Source: CALDTK01 sp963837005
Lineage (GTDB): Bacteria > Bacteroidota > Bacteroidia > Chitinophagales > Saprospiraceae
Reading direction: 5' to 3'
NCBI GenBank assembly: GCA_963837005.1
Contig: CAWIMC010000013.1
Location: forward strand, 62,001 to 126,000
DNA: 64,000 bases
Shown here: positions 55,286 to 64,000 of the stretch, piece by piece
Numbering within the stretch: the first letter of the stretch is position 1
Layout: each line of letters begins with the position of its first letter
The notes under the pieces: generated by a model
Databases searched by the model: none
What the model was told of the DNA's origin: nothing
Seen by the model: only the letters and a program-made list of their open reading frames with translations
Translations under genes and position numbers: made by a program

Positions 55286-55369
55286 GTTTTGACGAAAGTC
55301 CTGACCAAATAAGCTCAATCTGTCGTTGCTTGCAGCGAAGTCGCCAATTTTGACGGCTTTCGCCAAAAC
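55286..55369. repeat. Head-to-head mini-hairpins upstream of gnd
   Basis: GTTTTGACGAAAGTC (55286-55300, plus strand) and GTTTTGGCGAAAGCC on the minus strand (55355-55369) lie 54 bp apart, the second ending 9 bases before the gnd ATG. Stem sequences differ but both pair. Confidence 0.9.
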
Positions 55370-55378
55370 CCCCACATC

Positions 55379-56352
<974 letters not shown>

Positions 56353-56395
56353 ACCGAATAGAACGCGATAGACGCAATGGAAGCGCAACAGGAAC
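56353..56395 (+). repeat. Left inverted repeat of the GxxExxY cassette
   Basis: GAACGCGATAGACGCAATGG, then GCGCAACAGGAACGCAAAGA. Its reverse complement, with small changes, lies at 56792-56837 beyond the gene. It includes the first codons of the gene. Confidence 0.85.
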
Positions 56396-56778
56396 GCAAA
56401 GAGCGGCTCAATGGGCTGGCCAGACAAGTGTATTTCGCTGCCCTCGAAGTGCACAAAATTCTTGGCCCAGGGCTGCTGGAGAAAGCTTACGAGAAGTGCT
56501 TGATTCATGAGCTTGCCCTGCGGGATGTCCGATGCATAGCGCAAGCTCCGCTGAGCATCAGTTATAAGGGACTGGAAGTTGCTAACGCGTATTACATGGA
56601 TCTACTCGTCGAAGGCGAACTGGTAATAGAGCTAAAGTCCACTGAGTTCGAACACGAGTCTCAAAAGGCTCAGCTGCTGACTTACCTCCGCCTAGGTAAT
56701 TTCCATCTTGGAATACTTATCAACTTCAAGGGCACAATGCTCAAGGACAACTTTCATCGCGTCGTCAATGACCTCTAG
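56377..56778 (+). CDS. GxxExxY protein
   Basis: A 133-residue protein of the GxxExxY family (PD-(D/E)XK-like fold). The signature GPGLLEKAYEKCL is at residues 30-42, followed by DLLVEGELVIELKS, which carries the acidic and lysine residues of a nuclease-like core. The true biochemical role is not established. The gene lies between two inverted AACGCAAAG-type repeats, as if it were a small mobile cassette inserted between gnd and zwf. Confidence 0.9.
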   Translation: MEAQQERKERLNGLARQVYFAALEVHKILGPGLLEKAYEKCLIHELALRDVRCIAQAPLSISYKGLEVANAYYMDLLVEGELVIELKSTEFEHESQKAQLLTYLRLGNFHLGILINFKGTMLKDNFHRVVNDL

Positions 56779-56791
56779 TCAAGACGCACCC

Positions 56792-56837
56792 TGCTCTTTG
56801 CGATCCTGTTGCGCGACTTTGCGTCTATTGCGTTCCA
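56792..56837 (-). repeat. Right inverted repeat of the GxxExxY cassette
   Basis: GCTCTTTGCGATCCTGTTGC, then GACTTTGCGTCTATTGCGTT, pairs with the left copy at 56353-56395. It ends 12 bases upstream of the zwf start. Confidence 0.85.
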
Positions 56838-56848
56838 TAAACTAAGAT

Positions 56849-58300
56849 ATGTCTCCGTCCCCCCACCTCTTCATCATCTTCGGAGCCACCGGCGATCTCA
56901 ACCGCCGCAAGCTCCTCCCGTCCCTCTACGAGATTTCGCAGCAGGAAGACGCCCCCGACTTCGCCATTCTCGGGACGTCGCGCTCGCAGCTCTCGGATGC
57001 GGACTTCGCCAAACTCGTCGCCGAATCCCTCGTGGAGTTCGGCGACAAGATCAAGCCCGCCGCCGCGAAGAAATGGCTCAAGGGCAAGCTCCATTTCCAA
57101 AGCCTCACGCAGGACGCCGACCCCTACGAAAAGCTCGTGCAGCGCGTCCAGGCCATCGACAAGAAGCACGGCCTCGGCGGGAATGCGGTCTACTACCTCA
57201 GCCTCCCGCCGCAAGTCTTCCCGAAGGCGATTCGGGGACTCGGTAAGTTTGGCGCCAACGACGGCGAGGGCTACACGCGGCTCGTGATCGAGAAGCCCTT
57301 CGGGACCAACCTCAAGACGGCCCAGGAGCTCAACAACCTCATCCACGAGCACTTCCGCGAGGAGCAGGTGTATCGCATCGACCACTACCTCGGCAAGGAG
57401 ACGGTCCAGAACCTGATCGCCTTCCGCTTCGCGAACGCTATGTTCGAGTCGCTCTGGAACCGCGACCGCATCAAGCGCATCGAGATCACCGTGGCCGAGA
57501 GCCTCGGGGTCGAAGACCGCGCCGGCTACTACGACCAGTCGGGCGCCCTGCGCGACATGATGCAGAACCACCTCACGCAGCTGCTCACGGTGGTTTGTAT
57601 GGAGGTACCCGCGCGCTTCAAGGCCGACGACATCCGCGCCGAGAAGCTCAAGGTCCTCAAGGCCGTCAAGCACTTTGAGGAGGGCGATCTCGTCTTCGGG
57701 CAGTACGGCCGCTCGGAGGACGGCAAGCTCGCCGGTTACCTCGAGGAAGAGGGCGTCCCGGCCGATTCAACGACCCCGACTTACGTGGCGGCCCGCATCT
57801 TCGTCGACAACTGGCGCTGGCAGGGTGTGCCCTTCTTGTTGCGGACCGGCAAGCGCTTCCCCAAAAAGCTCACCGAAATCGCCATCATCTTCCGCGGAGC
57901 CCCCGTGTCCATCTTCGAGGGCGGTGCCGACGGCAACGTCGAGACGGGTAGCTACCTCCCCGAGGATATCCTCCGCATCAAGATCGCTCCGGAGCAGTCG
58001 GTCGAGATGGACTTCAACATCAAGAAGCCCGGCCAGGGCATGATCCTCCAGCGCCAGCAACTCAACTTCAGCTACGACGAGGTCTTCGGTAAGCTCCCTG
58101 ACGCCTACACGGCGCTGCTCTTCGACGTGATGGAAGGTGATCAGACGCTCTTCGTCGGCGCAGACGAAGTGGAGGCCTCGTGGCGGCTCTACGATCCGGT
58201 CTTAGACCGCGCTCACGATATGTGTACGTACCCGGCGGGGAGTTGGGGGCCGAAGGAGGCGCGGAAGTTTGTGGAGGACTGGGAGACAGGCGGGGAGTAA
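56849..58300 (+). CDS. zwf: Glucose-6-phosphate 1-dehydrogenase
   Basis: First enzyme of the oxidative pentose phosphate pathway, making NADPH. The 483-residue protein is full length: nucleotide loop FGATGDLNRRKLLPSLYE, substrate motif YRIDHYLGKETVQN with the catalytic His in DHYLGK, and the C-terminal RWQGVPFLLRTGKR. ATG 56849 gives the usual N-terminus. It is separated from gnd only by the GxxExxY cassette, so the two probably formed one operon. No 6-phosphogluconolactonase gene is present downstream. It contains no mini-hairpin. Confidence 0.96.
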   Translation: MSPSPHLFIIFGATGDLNRRKLLPSLYEISQQEDAPDFAILGTSRSQLSDADFAKLVAESLVEFGDKIKPAAAKKWLKGKLHFQSLTQDADPYEKLVQRVQAIDKKHGLGGNAVYYLSLPPQVFPKAIRGLGKFGANDGEGYTRLVIEKPFGTNLKTAQELNNLIHEHFREEQVYRIDHYLGKETVQNLIAFRFANAMFESLWNRDRIKRIEITVAESLGVEDRAGYYDQSGALRDMMQNHLTQLLTVVCMEVPARFKADDIRAEKLKVLKAVKHFEEGDLVFGQYGRSEDGKLAGYLEEEGVPADSTTPTYVAARIFVDNWRWQGVPFLLRTGKRFPKKLTEIAIIFRGAPVSIFEGGADGNVETGSYLPEDILRIKIAPEQSVEMDFNIKKPGQGMILQRQQLNFSYDEVFGKLPDAYTALLFDVMEGDQTLFVGADEVEASWRLYDPVLDRAHDMCTYPAGSWGPKEARKFVEDWETGGE

Positions 58301-58622
58301 GGTTCACGCTTTCCGAAGCGCGCTCAACTTTGCTAAGGGTTCACGCCTGCTCGAGCAAGGTAACACATGGCTATCCTATCCCTCCAGCATCAAAGCGAGG
58401 GTACTGGCCAATCATCGCTGTATGCCCTGTTCTCAAAATGTAAATGCTGTAAAGAGCAGTCGCTTTATCGGAATATTATGTAAAGCCAGCCCAGCGGGGC
58501 ACGGTCAACTGTCTGGCATTTAACTCCGTACGATCAGGCCATCACACACGCGAACTCCTTACCCGCATCGAAGGCTTTTGCGTGCTCTAAAGCTGCGACA
58601 GTGTAAGAATAGGCCAGTCGCC
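58301..58622. other. Spacer downstream of zwf
   Basis: No gene is supported. Some readings (KGSRLLEQGNTWLSYPSSIK) look protein-like by chance. No strong hairpin or mini-hairpin was found. Confidence 0.5.
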
Positions 58623-59450
58623 CTACCCTACTTGCCCGCCCTTGAGAAACGCATACCCTACCCCCACCAAACTCAGGCCCTGCGCTGGTGCTGCCCGCAA
58701 ACGTTTTGGCGAAAGCCCCGAACCAAGCGCCTGTGCCACGTCACCGACGCTCAGCTTCCCTTGCCCCACGTCTAGCATCCGCTGCATCAAGAGCCGCACC
58801 ATGTTGTGCAGGAAGCGATTGCCCTGGATTGTAAAGCGCAACAGCCCGCCGTCCTCCTCGACGCTCAATGTGCACTCGTCGATCCGGCAGACCGTGCTCG
58901 GGTACTGCTCGGGACGTCTGCAGAAGGCCCTAAAGTCGGTGGCCTCGCGGTACAGCTTCACGGTGGCCTGCATCGCGTCTATGTCCAAGTCCACCCCGAC
59001 GAGCTGCGCCCGAAAAGAATGCTGAAACGGGTTTTGGCGCAAGCTCACTAAATACTCGTAGCGCCGGAAAGTAGCCGAGCGCTGGGCATTGGCTGTCGCT
59101 AAAACAGGTATCCACTCGTACACTGCGATATCGGGTGGGAGAATGCGATAAAGACGCTGGACGGGGTCGAAGACCAAGGGTGCCAGCAGGTCGAAGTGCG
59201 CGTAGTAGCTGCTGGCGTGCACCCCCGTGTCCGTCCGTCCGCAACCGTGCACATTGACCGCGTAGCCGAGCATCTTCGCCAGCGCAGCCTCTAGGGTTTG
59301 CTGGACAGTGGGCAGCTTAGCGGTCTGGGTCTGCCAGCCGTGATAGTGTGTGCCGACGTAGGCCAGCTTGAGGAAGATGCGCTGCGCGACAAGCGGCGCA
59401 AGGGAGATAGCGTCCACTACGCGCTCTGACCTATCCGCGGCCCGATCCAT
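58623..59450 (-). CDS. truA: tRNA pseudouridine(38-40) synthase TruA
   Basis: Makes pseudouridine in the tRNA anticodon stem-loop. The catalytic Asp motif GRTDTGVHA is near residue 71, and QGNRFLHNMVRLLMQRMLDV is the usual C-terminal helix. The ATG at 59450 overlaps the upstream gene by 34 bases; the GTG at 59417, which shares a base with that gene's TAG, is an equally good start. Two mini-hairpin-type sequences lie inside: 59031-59045 (SLRQNP, decayed stem) and 58703-58717 (LSPKRLR, perfect) at a variable loop before PAQGLSLV. Confidence 0.95.
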   Translation of the reverse strand: MDRAADRSERVVDAISLAPLVAQRIFLKLAYVGTHYHGWQTQTAKLPTVQQTLEAALAKMLGYAVNVHGCGRTDTGVHASSYYAHFDLLAPLVFDPVQRLYRILPPDIAVYEWIPVLATANAQRSATFRRYEYLVSLRQNPFQHSFRAQLVGVDLDIDAMQATVKLYREATDFRAFCRRPEQYPSTVCRIDECTLSVEEDGGLLRFTIQGNRFLHNMVRLLMQRMLDVGQGKLSVGDVAQALGSGLSPKRLRAAPAQGLSLVGVGYAFLKGGQVG

Positions 59451-60633
59451 GAGTAGGCCACTGCGATAACGATGAGGCCCGTCACGTCTACGATGGGCTC
59501 GGTGCCGGACAGGGCAGCCACCGCATAAATGCCGGCTAGAACAGCAATGGCAGCGAGGGTGAGGCCATTGACCATCAACGCTCTGCGATCATGCTCCTGC
59601 GAGATGATCTGTTGCAGCATGATGGTGGCGAGGGCAGCGGAGGCGGCCACGAGGTACCAGAGCGGATTGGCGGTAACGAGTCCGGTGATGCCCAGGGCTA
59701 CGGCGGCAACCAGGCAGACGAGGATGGCAATGGCATACGGGCGATCCTCGACTGGGACGAGGTAGCGGCCGGTCTTGTGCAAGAGCAGGTAAGCTGTCGA
59801 GATGGGAGAGGTGAGCCAGTTCCAGAGCAACAGCGCGAGATAGAAGGGCACCAGCGCAGGCACGAGATTGACGACCAACAGCAGCCCGAGGATAAGGCCC
59901 CAGCGGTACTTCGCGCCGATGTCGTTCATCCAGACGCCCCAGGCGATCAGCCAGCGATAGGGCGGGTTGGTGGCCTTGATGGTCTCGGCGAGCCCCCCCT
60001 GGGCATTGGTGTTGCGCGGCTCGATACGCAGCGCCTCCACGAAGTGATCGCGGGCCTTGTCGATCTTGCCTTGATGCAGCGCCAAGTAGCCAGCGTTGAC
60101 GTGGGCGTACGGATTGACAGGGTTGAGTTCGAGAAGGTCGTTGACGGCGACACCGGCCTGCTCGCGGCGACCTTGAAGGTTGAGCGACAGCGCGAGCACG
60201 TTGCGGCAATCCTCGTTGTCGGGGTCGAAGGAGAGGCCTGCGCGGGCGGTTTGTTCCGCTTCCGCAAAACGGTCTAGCCGCACCAAGCGCCTGCGCCTTG
60301 ATGGCGTACTCGGTGGCGGCGGTCGGGTCGAGGGCGATGGCCTCGTCGATGACGGTGAGGGCTTCCTTAAAACGTTTTTGTGCGTTGAGAGCTCGAGGCC
60401 AGGAGGCTGCGCGCAACGGTGCTCTGGGCGTCCAGTTCCAAGGCGATGCGCGCAAACTGCTCCGCCTGGGCATACTCGTTTTGGCGCAAGCTCATCACAC
60501 AGCGCAGCACGTACACGTGCGGCTCGTCGGGGATCTCGGCGGCGAGTTGGTCCAGGCGCTGGCGGGCGGCGTCGTACTTCTCGGAGGAGATGAGGTCCTG
60601 GATGAGGCCGAGGCGTTGGTAAGGATTGGTCAC
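59417..60633 (-). pseudogene. TPR and membrane protein, two frameshifts
   Basis: Three collinear pieces. From GTG 60633, MTNPYQRLGLIQDLISSEKY starts a TPR domain and runs to about 60395. The next frame carries RFKEALTVIDEAIALDPTAA. A third from about 60286 carries FAEAEQTARAGLSFDPDNED and the C-terminal half, with four or five membrane helices (GLILGLLLVVNLVPALVPF; AILVCLVAAVALGITGLV; ATIMLQQIISQ). Together they give about 400 residues. The GTG overlaps the stop of the AAA+ gene (GTGA), so they form an operon. Two single-base changes break it. The role is unknown; mini-hairpins lie at 60258 and 60478 (the latter decayed). Confidence 0.8.
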
Positions 60634-61952
60634 AGTTTGAGGTAGGCTTTGACGTCGTCGTACATCCCGGAAGCGTTCGAGTAGAGCACGTAGTTGCGCG
60701 CGGTGTTCAGCCAGTCCGTTACGCTCGGACGCGTGAGCTTGGCGGCGGCGAGGAGGTCCTTGGTGGCGATCGGCTCGATGTTGCCGGACTTCATGGCGGC
60801 TAGGAGCTTGACCTCTACGGCGCGGTCGATGACGGCGGTGAGGTCGGCCCCCGAGAACTGCTGCGTCACCGCGGCCACCTTGTCGAAGCGGATGTCGTCG
60901 GTCGGTTTGTCGGCTAGGTGAAGACGCAGGATTGCAGCCCGGGCGTCCTCGTCCGGTGGCGGTACGAAGATGACGCGATCAAAGCGCCCCGGCCGCAGGA
61001 AGGCCGTGTCGAGGTGCCAGGGCAGGTTGGTGGCCCCGAGCACGAGCAAACCCTCGTTGTCGTCGTCGATGCCGTCGAGTTCGCGCAGGAAGGTATTGAT
61101 GGTGGTGTTGAGGCCCTGGCCACCGATACCCTCGCGGCGTTTGCCTGCCAGCGCGTCGATCTCGTCGACGAACATCACGGTGGGCTGATGGCGCCGCGCG
61201 GCCCGAAATCTTGACGCCAGGTTATCCTCCGACTGCCCGAGCCACATCGAGAGAATATCGTCGAGGTCAATCGACATAAAGCGTGCGTCGATCTCGCCAG
61301 CCGTGGCGCGCGCCAGAAAGGTCTTCCCGCAGCCCGGCGGGCCGTAAAGCAAAATGCCCCCGCCCGCCTTCTTGCCGTATTTCCGGAACAGCTCAGGATT
61401 GGCCAGCGGCGCGATGATCTTCATGCGGATCTCGTCCTTGACGCCGTCCATCCCTCCAACCTGCTCGAACTTGACGGTCGGGCGCTCGAAGAAGAGGTCT
61501 TCGTCGTCCTCGTCCTCGTCGAAGCCGGGGCGCTGGGTTTGGTGACGCACTTTGAGTTTCGACTCCAGCTCGGGTGCGCGCCACTTCGGGTCGCGTTCGG
61601 AGAATCGCGCGAAGGCTTGTTGGGCCTCGGCCATGCGGTTGTCGGCCATAAGCAGGCGCAGGTGCAGGGAGCGGAGTTTGTCGAGGTGCTCGTCGTCGAG
61701 GTGCATCCCGGGCAGCAGCTCCTCGGTGACGAAGACGCCGGCGGCGGGCTTGTCGAGGCCGAGGTAGGCTTCCGCCAAAACGAGCTTGGCCGCGTCGGTG
61801 GGGGCGGCTTTGAGAAGGTAGGTGGCATGGTCGCGGGCCTGGTCGAAGTGACCGAGAAACAAGTGTCCTTCGGCGATTTGCTGGCGGAGGAGGTGGTTGT
61901 CGGGGGAGGCGGCGAGGGCCTGTTCGAGGGCGGCGAGGGTGGTGGGGGTCAT
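60630..61952 (-). CDS. TPR-AAA+ ATPase
   Basis: A 440-residue AAA+ protein with TPR-like N-terminal helices (HLFLGHFDQARDHATYLLKA, residues 28-47), an acidic spacer (DEDEDDEDLFF) and a classic AAA domain: Walker A YGPPGCGKTF, Walker B VMFVDEIDAL, sensor/arginine regions GATNLPWHLD and RPGRFDRV. The fold is like FtsH/p97-type ATPases but without a protease. It is coupled to the following TPR-membrane gene by a GTGA overlap, so the pair may form a membrane remodelling or chaperone machine. The GGC-GGAA-GCC mini-hairpin (61767-61781) encodes LAEAY in a TPR. Confidence 0.9.
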   Translation of the reverse strand: MTPTTLAALEQALAASPDNHLLRQQIAEGHLFLGHFDQARDHATYLLKAAPTDAAKLVLAEAYLGLDKPAAGVFVTEELLPGMHLDDEHLDKLRSLHLRLLMADNRMAEAQQAFARFSERDPKWRAPELESKLKVRHQTQRPGFDEDEDDEDLFFERPTVKFEQVGGMDGVKDEIRMKIIAPLANPELFRKYGKKAGGGILLYGPPGCGKTFLARATAGEIDARFMSIDLDDILSMWLGQSEDNLASRFRAARRHQPTVMFVDEIDALAGKRREGIGGQGLNTTINTFLRELDGIDDDNEGLLVLGATNLPWHLDTAFLRPGRFDRVIFVPPPDEDARAAILRLHLADKPTDDIRFDKVAAVTQQFSGADLTAVIDRAVEVKLLAAMKSGNIEPIATKDLLAAAKLTRPSVTDWLNTARNYVLYSNASGMYDDVKAYLKL

Positions 61953-61959
61953 TGTTGTT

Positions 61960-62130
61960 GGTTGGCCTGAAGGCGGCTATGGCCTGTGGCGGCGATGGCC
62001 TGAAGGCGGCTTTGGCCTGTGGCGGCTATGGCCTGAAGGCGGCGTTGGCCTGCGGCGTTGCTGTGGGTGACGGGTGCAGGAAGGGGCTTTGGGGCTGGGG
62101 CTTTGGGGCTTTGGGGCTTTGGGGCTGTTG
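61960..62130. repeat. Low-complexity tandem repeats
   Basis: Two adjoining arrays: GGCCTGAAGGCGGC and GGCCTGTGGCGGC-type units (61966-62060), then GGGGCTTT units (62085-62128). They lie upstream of the AAA+ gene and downstream of pepD. Confidence 0.85.
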
Positions 62131-62245
62131 AACCGCGAGAGGGCTAGCGTTTATTGCTCGGCAAGTAAACCCTCGGGGGGCGGAGGTCGGTTCAACGACC
62201 TCGCTAGGTCTCTACAGGGGTGCCCCTAGCTTACTTACAGTGCGA

Positions 62246-63679
62246 CTACAAGGCCGCGAGCACAGCCTGTAGGTATCCCCAGAATCGATCGACGCTACTA
62301 ACCTGCACCCGCTCGTCGGGACTGTGTGCACCACGGATGTTGGGCCCGAAGCTGACCATCTCCATCTTGGGATAGACTGCCCCGATGATGCCACATTCCA
62401 GGCCCGCGTGCACGACGTTGACGTTGGGGCTTTCGCCAAAACGCTCGGTGTACAGATCACGCATCTTGTCGAGTAGGCCCGACTGTGCCCGCGGTGCCCA
62501 CCCAGGGTAGTCGCCGCTCGTACTCACGTCGGCACCAATCATCTCGTAGAGACCCATGATCGCTGCAGCCTCCGCGTCGCGCTCGGAGTCGACGGCGCTG
62601 CGCGTGAGGCACAACACTTCGTAGCTGCCGTCGGCGATGCAGACGCGGGCTAGGTTATTGCTCGTTTGGACGAGATTCGGCACCGTCGGGCTCATGCGCC
62701 AGATGCCATGGGGCGTAGCCTGCAGAGTACGGAGGAGTCGCCGTTGGAACTCCTCAGGGAGGACATGCTCCGGCACGTCGATCGCTTCGATGAGGATCTC
62801 TAGGTTCGGGTCCGTTCCGGCGTACTCGGCGGTGATGCTGGTTTTGGCGAAAGCCGTCAACTTTCGAAAATGCGCCTCGTCCGTCACGCTAATCACCGCG
62901 CATGCTTCCCTGGCCAGAGCATTGCGGAGACTCCCGCCCTCAAAACTCGCCAGTCGCAGGCCGGCCGCTTCCCCGGCTAGCAATAGGCGCACTAAGAGCT
63001 GATTGGCGTTGCCGAGGCCCTTATGGATATCCATACCGGAGTGCCCACCGCTCAGCCCCTTCACAGTGACCCGCAAGCCCGACAGCCGCTTATCGGACGA
63101 CTCGACCACGTACTTCCCCCGTGCCGTCACATCGACGCCGCCCGCGCAGCCGATCGTCAGTTCGTCGTCGTCTTCGGTATCGAGGTTGAGGAGGTACTTC
63201 GCCTTGAGCCAGCCTGGCTGCAATCCTTTGGCACCCGTCATCCCGGTTTCCTCATCGACTGTAAAGAGGCACTCGAGCGGGCCGTGCGCTAGGTCGGCTG
63301 CCGCCAAAACGCTCATCATCGTCGCTACGCCAATGCCGTTGTCGGCCCCGAGCGTAGTCCCCTCGGCCTGCACCCAATCCCCCTCCCGCCGCATCTGGAT
63401 ACCTTCGGTCGCGAAGTCGAAGCCCGTTCCAGCGTTCTGCTGGTGCACCATATCGAGGTGGGATTGCAGCGCCACCGTCGGCCGACCTTCTCGACCGGGA
63501 CTGGCGGGCTTGCGGATCAACACATTCCCCACGGCGTCGCGCTCGGTCGGAAGATGGAGGCTTTCGCCAAAACGCACCATGAATTCAATGACGCGCTCCT
63601 CGTGCTTCGAGGGTCTCGGCACGGCATTGAGTTTCGCGAAGTGTCGAAAGATAGACGTGTCGGGCAGGTTCGTACTCAT
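62246..63679 (-). CDS. pepD: Aminoacyl-histidine dipeptidase (PepD-like)
   Basis: A 477-residue M20/M28-related cytosolic peptidase that splits Xaa-His dipeptides. Metal-site landmarks: ALQSHLDMVHQ (His, Asp), GTTLGADNGIG (bridging Asp), VDEETGMTGA (catalytic Glu and ligand) and VHAGLECGIIGA. Length and order match PepD. It contains three perfect mini-hairpins (62428, 62841, 63559) and one variant (63296), which makes it the most repeat-dense intact gene here; they encode RFGES twice and AFAKT, and the variant encodes VLAAA. Confidence 0.95.
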   Translation of the reverse strand: MSTNLPDTSIFRHFAKLNAVPRPSKHEERVIEFMVRFGESLHLPTERDAVGNVLIRKPASPGREGRPTVALQSHLDMVHQQNAGTGFDFATEGIQMRREGDWVQAEGTTLGADNGIGVATMMSVLAAADLAHGPLECLFTVDEETGMTGAKGLQPGWLKAKYLLNLDTEDDDELTIGCAGGVDVTARGKYVVESSDKRLSGLRVTVKGLSGGHSGMDIHKGLGNANQLLVRLLLAGEAAGLRLASFEGGSLRNALAREACAVISVTDEAHFRKLTAFAKTSITAEYAGTDPNLEILIEAIDVPEHVLPEEFQRRLLRTLQATPHGIWRMSPTVPNLVQTSNNLARVCIADGSYEVLCLTRSAVDSERDAEAAAIMGLYEMIGADVSTSGDYPGWAPRAQSGLLDKMRDLYTERFGESPNVNVVHAGLECGIIGAVYPKMEMVSFGPNIRGAHSPDERVQVSSVDRFWGYLQAVLAAL

Positions 63680-63702
63680 GAAGCAATGAAAGCGCCTACT
63701 AC

Positions 63703-63737
63703 CAAATTGTTTGTATTAAGAATCTTAAAACAATTTG
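63703..63737. promoter_or_regulatory. AT-rich inverted repeat, possible operator or promoter
   Basis: CAAATTGTTT (63703-63712) and AAACAATTTG (63728-63737) are exact inverted repeats around an inner TTAAG-AAT-CTTAA. It lies in the divergent spacer between pepD (starts 63679) and the gene beginning at 63878. The strong AT content against the local background fits a promoter or operator. Function is inferred. Confidence 0.6.
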
Positions 63738-63877
63738 TTGATCAAGTCTCGCATTTACTAACATTTTACCCATATCTATTGAATTTTATGTGAAAAGCGA
63801 GCAACTTCGCAAATGCTGCGTTAGCACGCGTAGCACACCTTCGGTTTCGGCCGAAGGATCGCACTATAGAAACCACT

Positions 63878-64000
63878 ATGAATACGCTTTTCACCTTGCG
63901 TGGGCTGGGCCATCGCGGTCGTATGCTCGCGCACCAGCTCTCGCTGGAGCGGCCCCCGCGTCCGGCACACGCATTGCCCGGTATCGAGTTTACGATCATC
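63878..64000 (+). CDS. Partial CDS running off the window
   Basis: A frame from ATG 63878 runs open to the window end (41 codons: MNTLFTLRGLGHRGRMLAHQ and onward, ending IEFTII). It is preceded by an AT-rich spacer with the inverted repeat and by TTTCGGCCGAA. The family is not recognisable from this stretch. Confidence 0.5.
   Translation, partial: MNTLFTLRGLGHRGRMLAHQLSLERPPRPAHALPGIEFTII

Overview
The window looks like the chromosome of a high-GC member of the Bacteroidota, probably of the Saprospiria (Lewinella-like) type. This is inferred from a giant SprB-repeat adhesin with a type B type-IX-secretion (T9SS) C-terminal domain, a second protein with a type A T9SS tail, the order fabH-efp-accB-accC, tsaE next to an alanine dehydrogenase-type gene, and a PF14905-type outer-membrane barrel. 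Start sites mostly lack Shine-Dalgarno sequences. No rRNA, tRNA or CRISPR array is visible.

Layout. 0.2-1.4 kb: an MNT/HEPN toxin-antitoxin pair running into a 50-bp tandem array. 1.7-18.9 kb: mostly intact housekeeping and surface genes (adhesin, thioredoxin-SPOR protein, fabH-efp-accBC, tsaE, ald, prohibitin, nitrilase, M20 peptidase). 18.9-27.6 kb: ankyrin protein, dienelactone hydrolase, GH5 lipoprotein, a scar joining half a LytTR regulator to half an outer-membrane barrel, a cytochrome c, an RluA enzyme and an SRA-domain protein. 27.6-41.3 kb: an accessory and decay zone with an SF2 helicase, a RAYT-type transposase between two large hairpins, a frameshifted DUF2855 gene and GH13 gene, a 60-bp palindromic array, fragments of a type I restriction system (hsdR, hsdM), an AT-rich island, an XRE-ImmA/PIN-type pair, a Fic protein and an AbiEi-like gene. 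41.4-52.7 kb: membrane hydroxylase, second Fic protein, sensor kinase with DUF3095 partner, a deoC/permease/ribokinase cluster and a GH9-like enzyme. 52.8-64 kb: GH25 lysozyme, oxidative pentose phosphate genes (gnd with two frameshifts, intact zwf), a GxxExxY gene between inverted repeats, truA, a TPR/AAA+ pair and pepD.

The main discovery is a dispersed short element with the consensus GTTTT followed by a mini-hairpin: a 2-3 bp stem closed by a GNRA tetraloop (G-N-C-GNRA-G-N'-C). I count about 45 copies with a fully paired stem, roughly one per 1.4 kb, plus about a dozen decayed ones. The stems change in a compensatory way (GGC/GCC, GCC/GGC, GAC/GTC, GC/GC), and the loops take GAAA, GGAA, GTAA and GCAA. 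Copies lie on both strands, in all reading frames, inside conserved genes, across stop codons and between genes. Sense and antisense copies are about equally common, which points to a DNA-level role (uptake signal, ssDNA hairpin for a HUH or RAYT enzyme, or protein binding site) rather than an mRNA one. I know of no named family that matches it.

Many genes carry single-base frameshifts (gnd, a TPR gene, DUF2855, GH13, hsdR). Either the region is decaying or the assembly has homopolymer indels; raw reads would decide.
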